Notes under the pieces: generated by a model
Seen by the model: only the letters and a program-made list of their open reading frames with translations
The model's database searches: none
Told to the model about the DNA's origin: nothing
In this document: positions 1 through 8,422 of the stretch, piece after piece
Layout of the letters: every line of letters begins with the position of its first letter
How positions within the stretch are numbered: the stretch's first letter is position 1
Assembly (NCBI RefSeq): GCF_003721565.1
Contig: NZ_RJJE01000001.1
Coordinates: 1 to 64,000, forward strand
Direction of reading: 5' to 3'
DNA from: Rufibacter immobilis
Lineage (GTDB): Bacteria; Bacteroidota; Bacteroidia; Cytophagales; Hymenobacteraceae
DNA length: 64,000 nucleotides
Made by a program: the position numbers and the translations under genes

Positions 1-21
1 GGGCCTCCCGACCCATAAAAG

Positions 22-82
22 GGAGGCGGGTGGCGTTTAGCGGCCGCTTTTCCGAAAACGGCCCCTAAACCCCACCCGCCTC
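22..82. repeat. Dispersed palindrome, copy 1 (extended arms)
   Basis: The core (34-70) begins CGTTTAGCGG and closes GCCCCTAAAC. Flanking arms GAGGCGGGTGG and CCACCCGCCTC also pair, so the inverted repeat spans about 60 bases. It lies just past the mlaD stop (minus strand), where a terminator is expected. Confidence 0.85.
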
Positions 83-102
83 TATGTGGTGCTCCAGCAA
101 TC

Positions 103-1215
103 TTAATTTGCTGGAGCTAATGAATCTGCTGGAGTTTGACGCTGGGTTGGCTGCATTGCTGGACCTACCGGAGACTGTTTGTTTATACCCTGCTTCTCCT
201 CTAGCTTCTGTAAGCGTTCTTGGCGCTGCAGTTCTCTTTCTTTTTGCTTGGCATCACGTTTGGCCTTTCGTCTAAAGAAGCCGTTCAGCAGAATACTGTG
301 TTGCAGGCTCTCCATATTAGCATCCAGTTTATCAGTCCCCGCCTCCAGATTTTGCATGGTAAGCTGCAAGTCGATCGCAAATTGCTCGTCGTTCAGCAGC
401 ACGCCCAAGGCATTGTTATTATTATTGAGTTTGTCTGTGGTGCTGTTGAGCTTGTTGGTCAAATTAGCGGTAGAAGCCATGACCTGCTCCAACTGCGCCA
501 TGGTTGCTCTCAGTTTATTGAACGTGACAGTGTCCGTAAGGAGATCATCGGCCAGGCCGCCTTGGGTATTGAGTTTAGTAGAGAACCTTGCGAGTTCCTG
601 GCTAACGCGGGTACTGGTGGCCGATGTCCTCTGCAGATTGGCTAAGATGGCCTGGAAGTTCTTTGCCAATTGATCATCTGTAAGCAGCGCCCCGGCCAAC
701 CCTTCGCCTTTGGCTAAACCAGAGCTGAGGTCTTTGAAGTTGTTGGTGATGGCCAGCAGGTTTTTATTGTTTTCCTGCAAGGTCTGCATCATGTCTTCTG
801 TGCTCAGCTGCGTCTCAGTGAACACTCGGTCTCCTTCCTGCACCACGGGCATCTGCGGGGTTCCGCCGTAAAGCACTATGGTTTTGTTCCCGATCAGGCT
901 TTCAGAACCTATCTTGGCCTTTACGTCTTTTCTAATGTATTTCTGAGACTCCTCCGTAATATCCATGAGAATGGCTACCTGGGAAGGTCCGTTGAAATTG
1001 ATCTGCTTCACTACGCCTACCCGTACGCCGGAGAACAGAACGTGGTTTCCCGTCTTCAGCCCGGTGACATCATCAAAAACGGCGGAGATCTGAATGGTTT
1101 TGGTGAACCGTTTCTGCTGGCCGCCCAGCACAAAGATGCCCACTACCAGAATCACCAGCGCCAGAAAGACAAAGATTCCGACAATAACAGTTCGCTTATT
1201 TTCTGCTGCACTCAT
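103..1215 (-). CDS. mlaD: MlaD/MCE-family lipid-transport protein
   Basis: This is the substrate-binding MCE component of an Mla-type ABC system, which moves phospholipids between outer and inner membranes. One membrane segment (about residues 10-30) anchors it to the inner membrane. An MCE domain (about 38-115, with VTGLKTGNHVLFSGVRVGVV) follows. Residues 145-310 are a long helical, coiled-coil-like stretch, and the tail is basic and Gln-rich (KRDAKQKERELQRQERLQK). At 370 residues it is much longer than the roughly 180-residue E. coli MlaD but normal for Bacteroidota MCE proteins. Its start directly abuts the mlaF stop, so it is the last gene of an mlaE-mlaF-mlaD operon. The family call is firm; the lipid substrate is inferred. 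Confidence 0.93.
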   Translation of the reverse strand: MSAAENKRTVIVGIFVFLALVILVVGIFVLGGQQKRFTKTIQISAVFDDVTGLKTGNHVLFSGVRVGVVKQINFNGPSQVAILMDITEESQKYIRKDVKAKIGSESLIGNKTIVLYGGTPQMPVVQEGDRVFTETQLSTEDMMQTLQENNKNLLAITNNFKDLSSGLAKGEGLAGALLTDDQLAKNFQAILANLQRTSATSTRVSQELARFSTKLNTQGGLADDLLTDTVTFNKLRATMAQLEQVMASTANLTNKLNSTTDKLNNNNNALGVLLNDEQFAIDLQLTMQNLEAGTDKLDANMESLQHSILLNGFFRRKAKRDAKQKERELQRQERLQKLEEKQGINKQSPVGPAMQPTQRQTPADSLAPAN

Positions 1216-1989
1216 TTAGTCTATGAAATTGTAATCATGAAATAGTTTCACCCGCTCGTCATCTGTGTTGAACACTTCCTCAAACGTACCCTGGCGTTGG
1301 AATTTCCCGTCCAGGAGCATTACCACGCGGTCTCCCACATCTTTAGCGCAGGTGAGGTCATGGGTGATGATGATAGAGGAGGTATGGAAGCGGCTCTGCA
1401 CTTCATTGATCAGGTTATTAATATCAATACAGGTAATAGGGTCTAGACCGGCGGTTGGCTCATCATACAGCATGATCTCGGGCTGCAGGATGAGCGTACG
1501 GGCAATCCCAATGCGTTTGCGCTGCCCACCGGACAGTTCAGAAGGCATTTGGTTAATGGTCTGTGAAAGCCCCACGGCATCCAGCACCACTGCCACCATA
1601 CGGTCTACCTCGCCGCGGGTCATGTCACGGCGGTTGCGCACCAGCGGGAACTCCAGGTTCTGCCGGATGGTCATGCTGTCATAAAGGGCGCTGTTCTGGA
1701 ACGAGAACCCAATCTTGAGGCGCAATTCATCTAAGGTACGGCCCTTCAATTTGTCTACTTCCTGCCCCAGCACATTCACCACCCCGGCATCTGGCTTGAG
1801 CAAACCGGAAATGATTTTGATCAAAACCGATTTCCCGGTTCCGGATTTCCCCAGCACCACCAGGTTCTCTCCTTTATATAGATCAAGGTCTACCCCGCGC
1901 AGCACATCCAGATCACCGAAGGATTTCTCAAGTCCTCTGATGTTGATGACGCTGTTGGAGGTATCTATGATTGGCTTGTTCTTCTTCAT
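1216..1989 (-). CDS. mlaF: Mla-type ABC transporter ATP-binding protein
   Basis: This is the cytoplasmic ATPase that powers the MCE lipid transporter together with the permease and MlaD neighbours. Walker A GKSGTGKS lies at residues 47-54, the signature LSGGQRKR near 152-159, and Walker B with the D-loop in MLYDEPTAGLD; the switch histidine is in IIITHDLTCA. The length of 257 residues is standard. It sits 15 bases after mlaE and abuts mlaD, so the three are translated from one transcript. The GKSGTGKS Walker A form is typical of the MlaF/Ttg2A group. Confidence 0.95.
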   Translation of the reverse strand: MKKNKPIIDTSNSVINIRGLEKSFGDLDVLRGVDLDLYKGENLVVLGKSGTGKSVLIKIISGLLKPDAGVVNVLGQEVDKLKGRTLDELRLKIGFSFQNSALYDSMTIRQNLEFPLVRNRRDMTRGEVDRMVAVVLDAVGLSQTINQMPSELSGGQRKRIGIARTLILQPEIMLYDEPTAGLDPITCIDINNLINEVQSRFHTSSIIITHDLTCAKDVGDRVVMLLDGKFQRQGTFEEVFNTDDERVKLFHDYNFID

Positions 1990-2004
1990 AAGGACACGAA
2001 AAGG

Positions 2005-2817
2005 TTAGCGGAGCGCGGTAATGACCTGCAAGGACAGCAGCTCCTCAATAAACACCAGAAACATAGCCGTTACTACGGAAGAGTTGGCCGCTTTGCCCAC
2101 GCCTTCGGTTCCTTTTGATGAATGATACCCTTTATAGCACCCCACCACTCCAATGGTGAACCCAAAAAGGCTGGACTTTAATACCGAGGAAAAAATATCA
2201 AGAAAGGTGATGGCGTCAAAGACCTGAGTAAAGTACGTGGTAAAGCTGGTGCCCTCATTAGCATTCACGTTGAGGTAGGCTCCTAAAAGCGCCACCAGCA
2301 TAGTATACATCATGAGCGCCGGAATCATGAACGTGGTGGCCAGCACCCGGCTTACCACCAGAAACTTGAAAGGGTTGGTGGCAGACACCTCCATGGCTTC
2401 AATCTGCTCGGTCACTTTCATGGAACCCAGCTCAGCGCCAATCATGGAACCAATACGGCCTGCCCCAATGAGCGCCGTTACCAAGGGGGCCAAGGCCCTT
2501 ACAATAGCCAAAGACACCAGCGAAGGCAACCAGGAAGTGGCACCAAACTCGGCCAGGGAGGGCCTTGACTGGTTCATGAACACAATCCCTATGATAAACC
2601 CTGTGAGCGAGATGAGCGGCAATGACTTGACACCAATCTCAAAGCACTGCCTTATGATCTCCTTGAACTCGTAAGGCGGCAAAAACACCTCCCGAAAGAA
2701 GCGCCCAATAAACGCCGCTATATTAGCCAGTTCCGTAAACACACGGTCCATGCGGCGGGAAATCACCTGCGCGCGGGGCCGTCTGGGCGGCTTTTCATCC
2801 TCATTATGAAATTTCAT
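2005..2817 (-). CDS. mlaE: MlaE-family ABC transporter permease
   Basis: This is the inner-membrane permease of the MCE lipid transporter. It has the MlaE/YrbE pattern: an N-terminal amphipathic region, then several membrane segments. The family-typical loop ALVTALIGAGRIGSMIGAELGSMKVTEQIEAM contacts the ATPase. Length is 270 residues. It is the first gene of the operon, with a TAnnTTTG -7 element 23 bases upstream of its start on the same strand. The charged N-terminus (about residues 1-30, DEKPPRRPRAQ) is an addition on the cytoplasmic side. Confidence 0.95.
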   Translation of the reverse strand: MKFHNEDEKPPRRPRAQVISRRMDRVFTELANIAAFIGRFFREVFLPPYEFKEIIRQCFEIGVKSLPLISLTGFIIGIVFMNQSRPSLAEFGATSWLPSLVSLAIVRALAPLVTALIGAGRIGSMIGAELGSMKVTEQIEAMEVSATNPFKFLVVSRVLATTFMIPALMMYTMLVALLGAYLNVNANEGTSFTTYFTQVFDAITFLDIFSSVLKSSLFGFTIGVVGCYKGYHSSKGTEGVGKAANSSVVTAMFLVFIEELLSLQVITALR

Positions 2818-2839
2818 CTACAGTCTTTGTTTTCGGCAA

Positions 2840-2847
2840 CAAACCTA
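2840..2847 (-). promoter_or_regulatory. Putative -7 element of the mla operon
   Basis: The minus strand reads TAGGTTTG, matching the Bacteroidota TAnnTTTG box, 23 bases before the mlaE start. No clear TTG -33 box is visible at the right spacing. Confidence 0.45.
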
Positions 2848-3013
2848 CTCTTATATATATAGGTTGGTCACTAACGTCTTTGGCACGTGCCCATTGGCAC
2901 CACCGGTTCTGCATAAACCTTCACTCTTGTACGGCTATTGGCCCCATAGCTGTTACTGAAACACCTGCCCCTTAGTTTCTCCAGCACCGGGACGAGGGGC
3001 GCAGACAGCATTG

Positions 3014-3050
3014 CCGTTTAGGGGCTCTTTTTCCCAAAATACGCCTAAAC
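3014..3050. repeat. Dispersed palindrome, copy 2 (degraded right arm)
   Basis: The left arm CGTTTAGGGGCTC is intact, but the right arm has decayed to TACGCCTAAAC. It lies between divergent genes, not at a gene end. Confidence 0.65.
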
Positions 3051-3327
3051 CAGAAAGCGAGGCCTCACCTGCCTCAGCGGTGGCAACCGTAACCCAAGGC
3101 CAAGGCAGGCAAAATTACATCAAAAAGCCTGATGACCTATCAAAAACATCCAGTACTTCCAAGGGCCCATATGTAAACTCTTCCGGTTTACCGGAGTACA
3201 ACCTATAGAACCGCTTTTGTGCAGGCTGCAAGAATGGCTTTAGAACGCATTTTAGCTGGGTACGCTATTTTGATCTGCCGCAGACGCATAGTATCATTGC
3301 CGCACCTTACTACCATACTATATAGCT

Positions 3328-3924
3328 ATGAAAATCTGTTTCGCGTCTAACAACGCCCATAAACTACAGGAAATTCAGCAGTTGCTGGGCCCTCCTTTTG
3401 AACTGATCAGCCTGGAGCAGCTTGGTTGCACCGAGGAATTGGCCGAAGACCAGGACACGCTGGAGGGAAACGCCTTGCAGAAAGCCACCTATGTCTGGGA
3501 GAAGTACGGAGTGCTTTGCTTCGCCGATGATACCGGACTAGAAGTGGAGGCCTTACACCATGAACCAGGCGTGTACTCTGCCCGTTACGCCGGGCCCGCC
3601 CGAGACAACCAGGCCAACATGCAGAAAGTACTGGAGAAACTACAAGGCCAGACCAACCGAAAAGCCCGTTTCAGAACCGCTATCGCGCTTATTCTGGAAG
3701 AGGGTGAGCAGCATTTATTTGATGGCATTGTGGAAGGACATATTACAGCGTCTGGGCGGGGTGAGAAAGGCTTTGGCTACGACCCAATTTTCGTTCCGGA
3801 AGGCCATGACCGCACCTTCGCTGAGATGGACAGCCAGGAGAAAAACCAGATCAGCCACCGCGGGCGGGCGGTACAGCAACTGGTTTCCTTTCTGCAACAC
3901 CGGTACATCCAGACCGGCACCTGA
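3328..3924 (+). CDS. rdgB: Non-canonical purine NTP pyrophosphatase (RdgB/HAM1)
   Basis: This cytosolic enzyme hydrolyses dITP, ITP and XTP to monophosphates, keeping deaminated purines out of DNA and RNA. The family nucleotide-binding start FASNNAHKLQEI is at residues 4-15. FADDTGLEVEAL (about 66-77), SARYAGP and the C-terminal FGYDPIFVPEG...TFAEM block follow. The 198-residue length is usual. It is monocistronic here: palindrome copy 3 lies after its stop, and a separate -7 box serves the next gene. Confidence 0.96.
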   Translation: MKICFASNNAHKLQEIQQLLGPPFELISLEQLGCTEELAEDQDTLEGNALQKATYVWEKYGVLCFADDTGLEVEALHHEPGVYSARYAGPARDNQANMQKVLEKLQGQTNRKARFRTAIALILEEGEQHLFDGIVEGHITASGRGEKGFGYDPIFVPEGHDRTFAEMDSQEKNQISHRGRAVQQLVSFLQHRYIQTGT

Positions 3925-3950
3925 GTCTTGCCTAAATCTCCAGGAGCCAT

Positions 3951-3996
3951 TATGCGTTTAGGGGCCGTTTTTGGGAAAAGAGCCCCTAAACGCATA
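3951..3996. repeat. Dispersed palindrome, copy 3
   Basis: The near-perfect core has outer arms TATGCG and CGCATA that also pair. It sits 26 bases after the rdgB stop and before the udk promoter, as a terminator would. Confidence 0.9.
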
Positions 3997-4079
3997 AACC
4001 GTTGGCGCAAAGTAAAATTAGATAAATGGTTGGGCTAAATTCTTTTGCCCGGGCGTTAGGCTGCATACCTACAAATAGC

Positions 4080-4087
4080 TAATTTTG
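4080..4087 (+). promoter_or_regulatory. Putative -7 element of udk
   Basis: TAATTTTG matches TAnnTTTG and lies 23 bases before the udk ATG. A -33 box is not obvious. Confidence 0.5.
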
Positions 4088-4110
4088 CACCCCGTAAACC
4101 ACACCTATTT

Positions 4111-4734
4111 ATGCATCAAAAGCCATTTATTGTAGGAATTACGGGAGGAAGCGCTTCGGGAAAAACCACGTTCCTGAGCAGACTACTGGCTTCGTATGCA
4201 CCGGAAGATATTTGTCTCATTTCACAGGACAACTATTACCATGACCGCGACAAACAAATCAGGGATGAGAACGGGATCCATAACTTTGACTTGCCCTCTT
4301 CCATTGACAGCGCGGCCTACGCCCATGACATCCTGCAATTAAGCAAAGGGGAAACCGTTTACCGCCAGGAGTACACCTTTAACAACCCTAACGTTGTTCC
4401 GCGCCAACTGGAGTTTAAACCGGCCCCTATTGTGGTGGTGGAAGGTATCTTTGTGTTTTACTTTGAGGAAGTAGCCAAACTGCTGGACATGAAGGTGTAC
4501 ATAGACGCCAAAGAATACATCAAGCTCCAGCGCCGCATCCTGCGTGACAAAGTGGAACGCGGCTATGACCTGGACGATGTGTTGTACCGCTACACCAACC
4601 ACGTGGCACCTACCTACGAGAAGTACATAAAGCCGTTCAAGAACGAGGCCGATGTGATCATCCCCAACAACCGCAACTTTGAAGTGGGGCTGGAGGTGCT
4701 GGTAACCTACCTGAACTCAAAGATCAAAAGATAA
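4111..4734 (+). CDS. udk: Uridine kinase
   Basis: This is a salvage kinase phosphorylating uridine (and probably cytidine) to the monophosphate in the cytosol. The P-loop GGSASGKTT is at residues 11-19. DNYYHDRDKQ follows, then NFDLPSSID, the substrate-binding block typical of the PRK/uridine kinase family. RRILRDKVERGYDLDDVLYRY is the lid region. The 207-residue length is normal. A strong hairpin terminator (4761-4800) begins 26 bases after its stop. A nucleoside importer (16.0 kb) is encoded elsewhere in the window. Confidence 0.94.
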   Translation: MHQKPFIVGITGGSASGKTTFLSRLLASYAPEDICLISQDNYYHDRDKQIRDENGIHNFDLPSSIDSAAYAHDILQLSKGETVYRQEYTFNNPNVVPRQLEFKPAPIVVVEGIFVFYFEEVAKLLDMKVYIDAKEYIKLQRRILRDKVERGYDLDDVLYRYTNHVAPTYEKYIKPFKNEADVIIPNNRNFEVGLEVLVTYLNSKIKR

Positions 4735-4760
4735 ACAATGCTGCTCCCAGGGCACTTTGT

Positions 4761-4800
4761 AAAAGCCTCTGCTGTTACCCGGCAGAGGCTTTTGTTTTAT
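4761..4800 (+). terminator. Intrinsic terminator after udk
   Basis: AAAAGCCTCTGC pairs with GCAGAGGCTTTT across a short loop, followed by a T-rich run. It separates udk from the next gene, so the in-frame extension of that gene back to 4738 is unlikely to be coding. Confidence 0.85.
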
Positions 4801-4830
4801 TTTAAGATTCCGTTATCTTTGCTTATAGAG

Positions 4831-5190
4831 ATGAAACCTGGGCACTACATACAACGTAATTGGCGGCTGCTTTGCACAAGCATTGCCTTGCTGTTGGTGC
4901 TTACTGTGAACCACAGAGCCTTACCTGCTTATGCTTCCGCCCTACCGGTAGAACGCACTGAGGTAAAGAAACAAGGCCGTGACGCAGACTCCTCTGTGGT
5001 CAAGCAAAAGGTTTCTTTTGAGGCCACCACGTCCTATGTTGACTTTCAGGCGGCGGAACCCACCCTTTTCCCGCACTTCACGCTGGTGCCGCCGGCACCA
5101 CAAGAAAACACTCCTCCGGTAGAAGCTGCCTATTGGACGTATTATCTACAGCAACTGGCTACGCTGGCTATCTCACCCAACGCTCCCTAG
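4831..5190 (+). CDS. Small envelope protein ending in PNAP (A)
   Basis: I do not recognise a family. The 119-residue product has one N-terminal hydrophobic segment (about residues 12-33, SIALLLVLTV), a signal peptide or anchor. A polar extracytoplasmic stretch follows, then Pro-rich sequence (FTLVPPAPQENTPPVEA) and a terminal ...QQLATLAISPNAP. I place the start at 4831 because the longer in-frame version starting at 4738 would run through the udk terminator. It lies directly upstream of secDF. Two other window proteins (11042-11446 and 14285-14650) share the length class, single N-terminal hydrophobic region and exact PNAP C-terminus. Confidence 0.7.
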   Translation: MKPGHYIQRNWRLLCTSIALLLVLTVNHRALPAYASALPVERTEVKKQGRDADSSVVKQKVSFEATTSYVDFQAAEPTLFPHFTLVPPAPQENTPPVEAAYWTYYLQQLATLAISPNAP

Positions 5191-5356
5191 CGTCTCTATT
5201 TTCTTCCCGGAAACCTAAGAAACACGGTCATCCCTTTAGGGAGGCTCTCTATTTTAGCAGGTAATTTTACACAGTTTTGCTTTTAAAGCATTGGCTCCTG
5301 TGCGTTACCTATCATTTTCATTCAGTAATTTCATTTATTATTCATCTTAATCACCA

Positions 5357-8344
5357 ATGCGTAACAAAGGTTTTATATTAACCCTTACGGTGATAGTATC
5401 GGCGCTATGCCTTTACTATCTATCGCTCTCTCTGGTCTCCAGAGGCGTTGAAAAAGACGCTACTCAGTTTGCCACCGCCGCTAATGGCAATGTAGACCAT
5501 TACAGAAGACAGGCTTACCTGGATTCGGTCTGGAAAACCCCGGTATTCAATTTCCTGGGTGCCGAGTACACGTACCAGGAAATCAAGGAAAGCGAGCTGG
5601 GCTTAGGTCTTGACCTGAAAGGCGGTATGCACGTAACGCTGGAAGTTTCTCCGGTGGAAATCATCCGCGCGATGGCCGGTAACCGCAAAGACGTTGCTTT
5701 TGAGCAGGCTCTTGCCCGTGCCCAGAAACTACAGGCCACCAGCCAGGAGAGCTTTGTAGACCTGTTCTACCGTTCTTACCGTGAAATTCAGCCTAACAGC
5801 AAGCTGGCTACACTTTTCGCGAACAGCACCACCCGTAACCTGAGCTACAACTCCTCTGACCAGGATGTTTTGAAAGTGATCAACAAGGAAGTTGACGATG
5901 CCGTGGCCCGCTCATTCAACATTCTGCGTACCCGTATTGATAAGTTTGGGGTAAACCAGCCTAACATCCAGCACCTGAAAGGCACCAACCGTATCCAGAT
6001 TGAGCTGCCAGGGGTAGACAATCCAGAGCGGGTTCGGAAATTGTTGCAGGGAACTGCCAACCTGGAGTTCTGGGAAGTATGGAACGTGCAGGAGTTTGGA
6101 CCTTATTTCACTCAGTTAAATGATTACCTGGTGAAGCAAGAGGCCGCTGATAAACTGAAAGGCACTGCTCCTTCTTCTACTCTAGCTTCGGCCGCAGATA
6201 CTTCTGCCAACGCTTTAACCGGTGCTGCCGGGGCAGACACCTCTGCTTTAGCGGCTCAACTGAGCAAACCAGCCGACAGCGCCGCTGCCAAGAACGACTC
6301 CATCAATCCTAATCAAAGCTCTCTTCTGGCTCGTTTGTTCACCACTCTTCCAGGTGGCTTAGGAACCAACGTACGTGACACCGCTAAGGTAAATGCCTTA
6401 TTTGCCAAATCAGAAGTAAAAGCGCTTTTCCCGCAAAACCTGAAGTTCCTGTGGGGCGTGAAGCCAATTGTAGCCAATGATGGCGCTGAGTTCCTGGAAC
6501 TGTATGCCATTAAGAAAGGCCGTGATGGCAAAGCGCCATTGAGCGGTGAATACATTGCAGACGCCCGCCAGGATTACGACCAGACCGGTCGCCCAGAGAT
6601 TACCATGAGCATGAATGCCGCCGGTTCTAAGAAGTGGCAGCGTTTAACCGGCGATAACATTGGCCGCCAGGTAGCCATTGTTCTGGATGACTACGTTTAT
6701 TCTGCCCCGGTAGTGCAGAGTGAGATTGCCGGCGGTAACTCTTCTATCTCTGGTTCATTCACCATTGAAGAAGCCCAAGACTTAGCCAATATCCTGAAAG
6801 CCGGTAAAATGCCTGCTCCTACCCGTATTGTGGAAGAAGCCATTGTAGGTCCGTCTTTGGGTCAGGAAGCCATCAACCAAGGTTTGGTTTCTTCTTTGGC
6901 CGGTATGGCCTTGGTGGTACTGTTCATGTTTGCCTACTACAGCAAAGGTGGTTTAGTGGCTAACATTGCCCTGTTCTTTAACATCTTCTTTATTATTGGT
7001 ATTCTGGCCCAGTTCGGGACAGCGCTTACCTTACCTGGTATTGCCGGTATGGTTTTGACCATGGGTATGTCTGTGGACGCGAACGTACTGATCTTTGAGC
7101 GGATCAAGGAAGAGATGGCCGCTGGCTTAGGCATAAGAGAAGCCATTCAGAGAGGATACAGCAAAGCGTTCAGCTCTATCTTTGACTCCAACGTGACCAC
7201 TTTACTGGCCGGTATTATTCTGTACTTCTTCGGTTCCGGTCCGGTGAAAGGTTTCGCCATTACCCTTATGATTGGTATTGCCACGTCTTTCTTCTCGGCG
7301 GTTTTCATTTCCCGTCTGTTGGTAGAGTGGATGACCTCTGGTAAAGATCCTAAGAAGCTGTCTTTGGAGACCCCGCTTTCCAGAAACTGGTTCAAGAACA
7401 TCAAGTTTGATGTATTGGGCAACCGCAAGAAAGCTTACATTATCTCAACTCTCTTCATCCTGTTCGGGATTGCGGCAATCTTCATCAAAGGAGAATTGCC
7501 TCTGGGCGTTGACTTCAAAGGTGGTCGTTCTTACGTGGTGAACTTCAACGCCCCGGTTCCTGCGTCTGATGTGAGATCTGCCCTGGATGATGAATTTGAA
7601 GGTGCCGGTACCGAAGTGAAAACGTACGGAGCGGCCAACCGCCTGCGCGTTACCACCAGCTACATTGCCGAAGATGAGTCAACCCAAGCCGATGAGAAAG
7701 TACAGGCAGCGCTGGTAAAAGGTCTGCAAGAATACTCAGCACAGAACCCAACTATCGTAAGCTCTGCTAAAGTAGGAGCCACCATGGCCGATGATATTCA
7801 GAAGACTGCCGTTATTGCCGTGTTGCTCTCTTTTGCGGGTATCTTCCTTTACCTGGCGTTCCGTTTCAGCCGCTGGCAGTACAGCTTGGGTGGGGTAATC
7901 GCCTTGATTCACGACGTATTGGTGGTATTCTCAGCTTTCACAATCGCTAACCTGTTTGGAGTTTCTTTTGAAATGGACCAAGTGTTCATCGCCTCCATCC
8001 TAACCATCATTGGTTACTCCATCAACGATACCGTGGTAGTGTTTGACCGTATCCGGGAGTACACGCACGAGAACCCACGCATCAAGTTCCGTGATATTGT
8101 GAACCCGGCCTTGAACAGCACGTTCAGCCGTACCATCATCACCAACTTAACGGTATTACTGGTAGTGATTGTGCTCTTCGTGTTTGGTGGCGAGACCCTG
8201 AGAGGCTTCTCCTTCGCGATGTTGGTTGGTTCTTTGACCGGTACTTACTCTACCCTGTTCATTGCGGCACCAATTGTAGTGGACACTACCTCAATTGATA
8301 AAGAGAAATTAGTGGCGGTAACTCCAACAGTTGCCTCCAGATAA
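5357..8344 (+). CDS. secDF: Fused protein translocase subunit SecDF
   Basis: This inner-membrane protein uses the proton gradient to help pull preproteins out of the SecYEG channel. The SecD part begins with one membrane segment and the LGLDLKGGMHVTLEV motif (about residue 83), then a large periplasmic domain with IRTRID-type FNILRTRIDKFGVNQPNIQ. A membrane block contains the conserved GMVLTMGMSVDANVLIFERIKEE. SecF starts near residue 690 with LGVDFKGG and ends with its own membrane block (ASILTIIGYSINDTVVVFDRIRE). The 995-residue SecD-SecF fusion is usual in Bacteroidota. Residues about 265-325 form an Ala/Ser/Thr-rich insertion of low complexity inside the SecD periplasmic region. A clear terminator follows. 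Confidence 0.98.
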   Translation: MRNKGFILTLTVIVSALCLYYLSLSLVSRGVEKDATQFATAANGNVDHYRRQAYLDSVWKTPVFNFLGAEYTYQEIKESELGLGLDLKGGMHVTLEVSPVEIIRAMAGNRKDVAFEQALARAQKLQATSQESFVDLFYRSYREIQPNSKLATLFANSTTRNLSYNSSDQDVLKVINKEVDDAVARSFNILRTRIDKFGVNQPNIQHLKGTNRIQIELPGVDNPERVRKLLQGTANLEFWEVWNVQEFGPYFTQLNDYLVKQEAADKLKGTAPSSTLASAADTSANALTGAAGADTSALAAQLSKPADSAAAKNDSINPNQSSLLARLFTTLPGGLGTNVRDTAKVNALFAKSEVKALFPQNLKFLWGVKPIVANDGAEFLELYAIKKGRDGKAPLSGEYIADARQDYDQTGRPEITMSMNAAGSKKWQRLTGDNIGRQVAIVLDDYVYSAPVVQSEIAGGNSSISGSFTIEEAQDLANILKAGKMPAPTRIVEEAIVGPSLGQEAINQGLVSSLAGMALVVLFMFAYYSKGGLVANIALFFNIFFIIGILAQFGTALTLPGIAGMVLTMGMSVDANVLIFERIKEEMAAGLGIREAIQRGYSKAFSSIFDSNVTTLLAGIILYFFGSGPVKGFAITLMIGIATSFFSAVFISRLLVEWMTSGKDPKKLSLETPLSRNWFKNIKFDVLGNRKKAYIISTLFILFGIAAIFIKGELPLGVDFKGGRSYVVNFNAPVPASDVRSALDDEFEGAGTEVKTYGAANRLRVTTSYIAEDESTQADEKVQAALVKGLQEYSAQNPTIVSSAKVGATMADDIQKTAVIAVLLSFAGIFLYLAFRFSRWQYSLGGVIALIHDVLVVFSAFTIANLFGVSFEMDQVFIASILTIIGYSINDTVVVFDRIREYTHENPRIKFRDIVNPALNSTFSRTIITNLTVLLVVIVLFVFGGETLRGFSFAMLVGSLTGTYSTLFIAAPIVVDTTSIDKEKLVAVTPTVASR

Positions 8345-8362
8345 TTTGCAATAACTTTCATC

Positions 8363-8406
8363 TAATAAAAAAGCCGGACCAAATAAATGGTCCGGCTTTT
8401 TTATTA
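8363..8406. terminator. Bidirectional terminator between secDF and the antiporter gene
   Basis: Eighteen-base perfect arms (TAATAAAAAAGCCGGACC and its complement) enclose an 8-base loop, with T-runs on both strands. It serves the convergent genes secDF and the cation:proton antiporter. Confidence 0.92.
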
Positions 8407-8422
8407 GGGTGCTTTATGAGTT

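Larger units (their letters stand above)
2818..3327. other. Gene-poor divergent intergenic region
   Basis: This 510-base gap separates the mla operon (minus) from rdgB (plus). It holds a -7 element for mlaE (2840-2847) and a degraded palindrome copy (3014-3050). A 65-codon open frame (3011-3208) begins inside that palindrome and shows no recognisable protein features. I see nothing else in it. Confidence 0.7.

Noticed and set aside
3011-3208. Open frame of 65 codons on the plus strand
   Set aside because: It starts inside a degraded palindrome, has no recognisable start context or protein features, and lies in a divergent intergenic gap.
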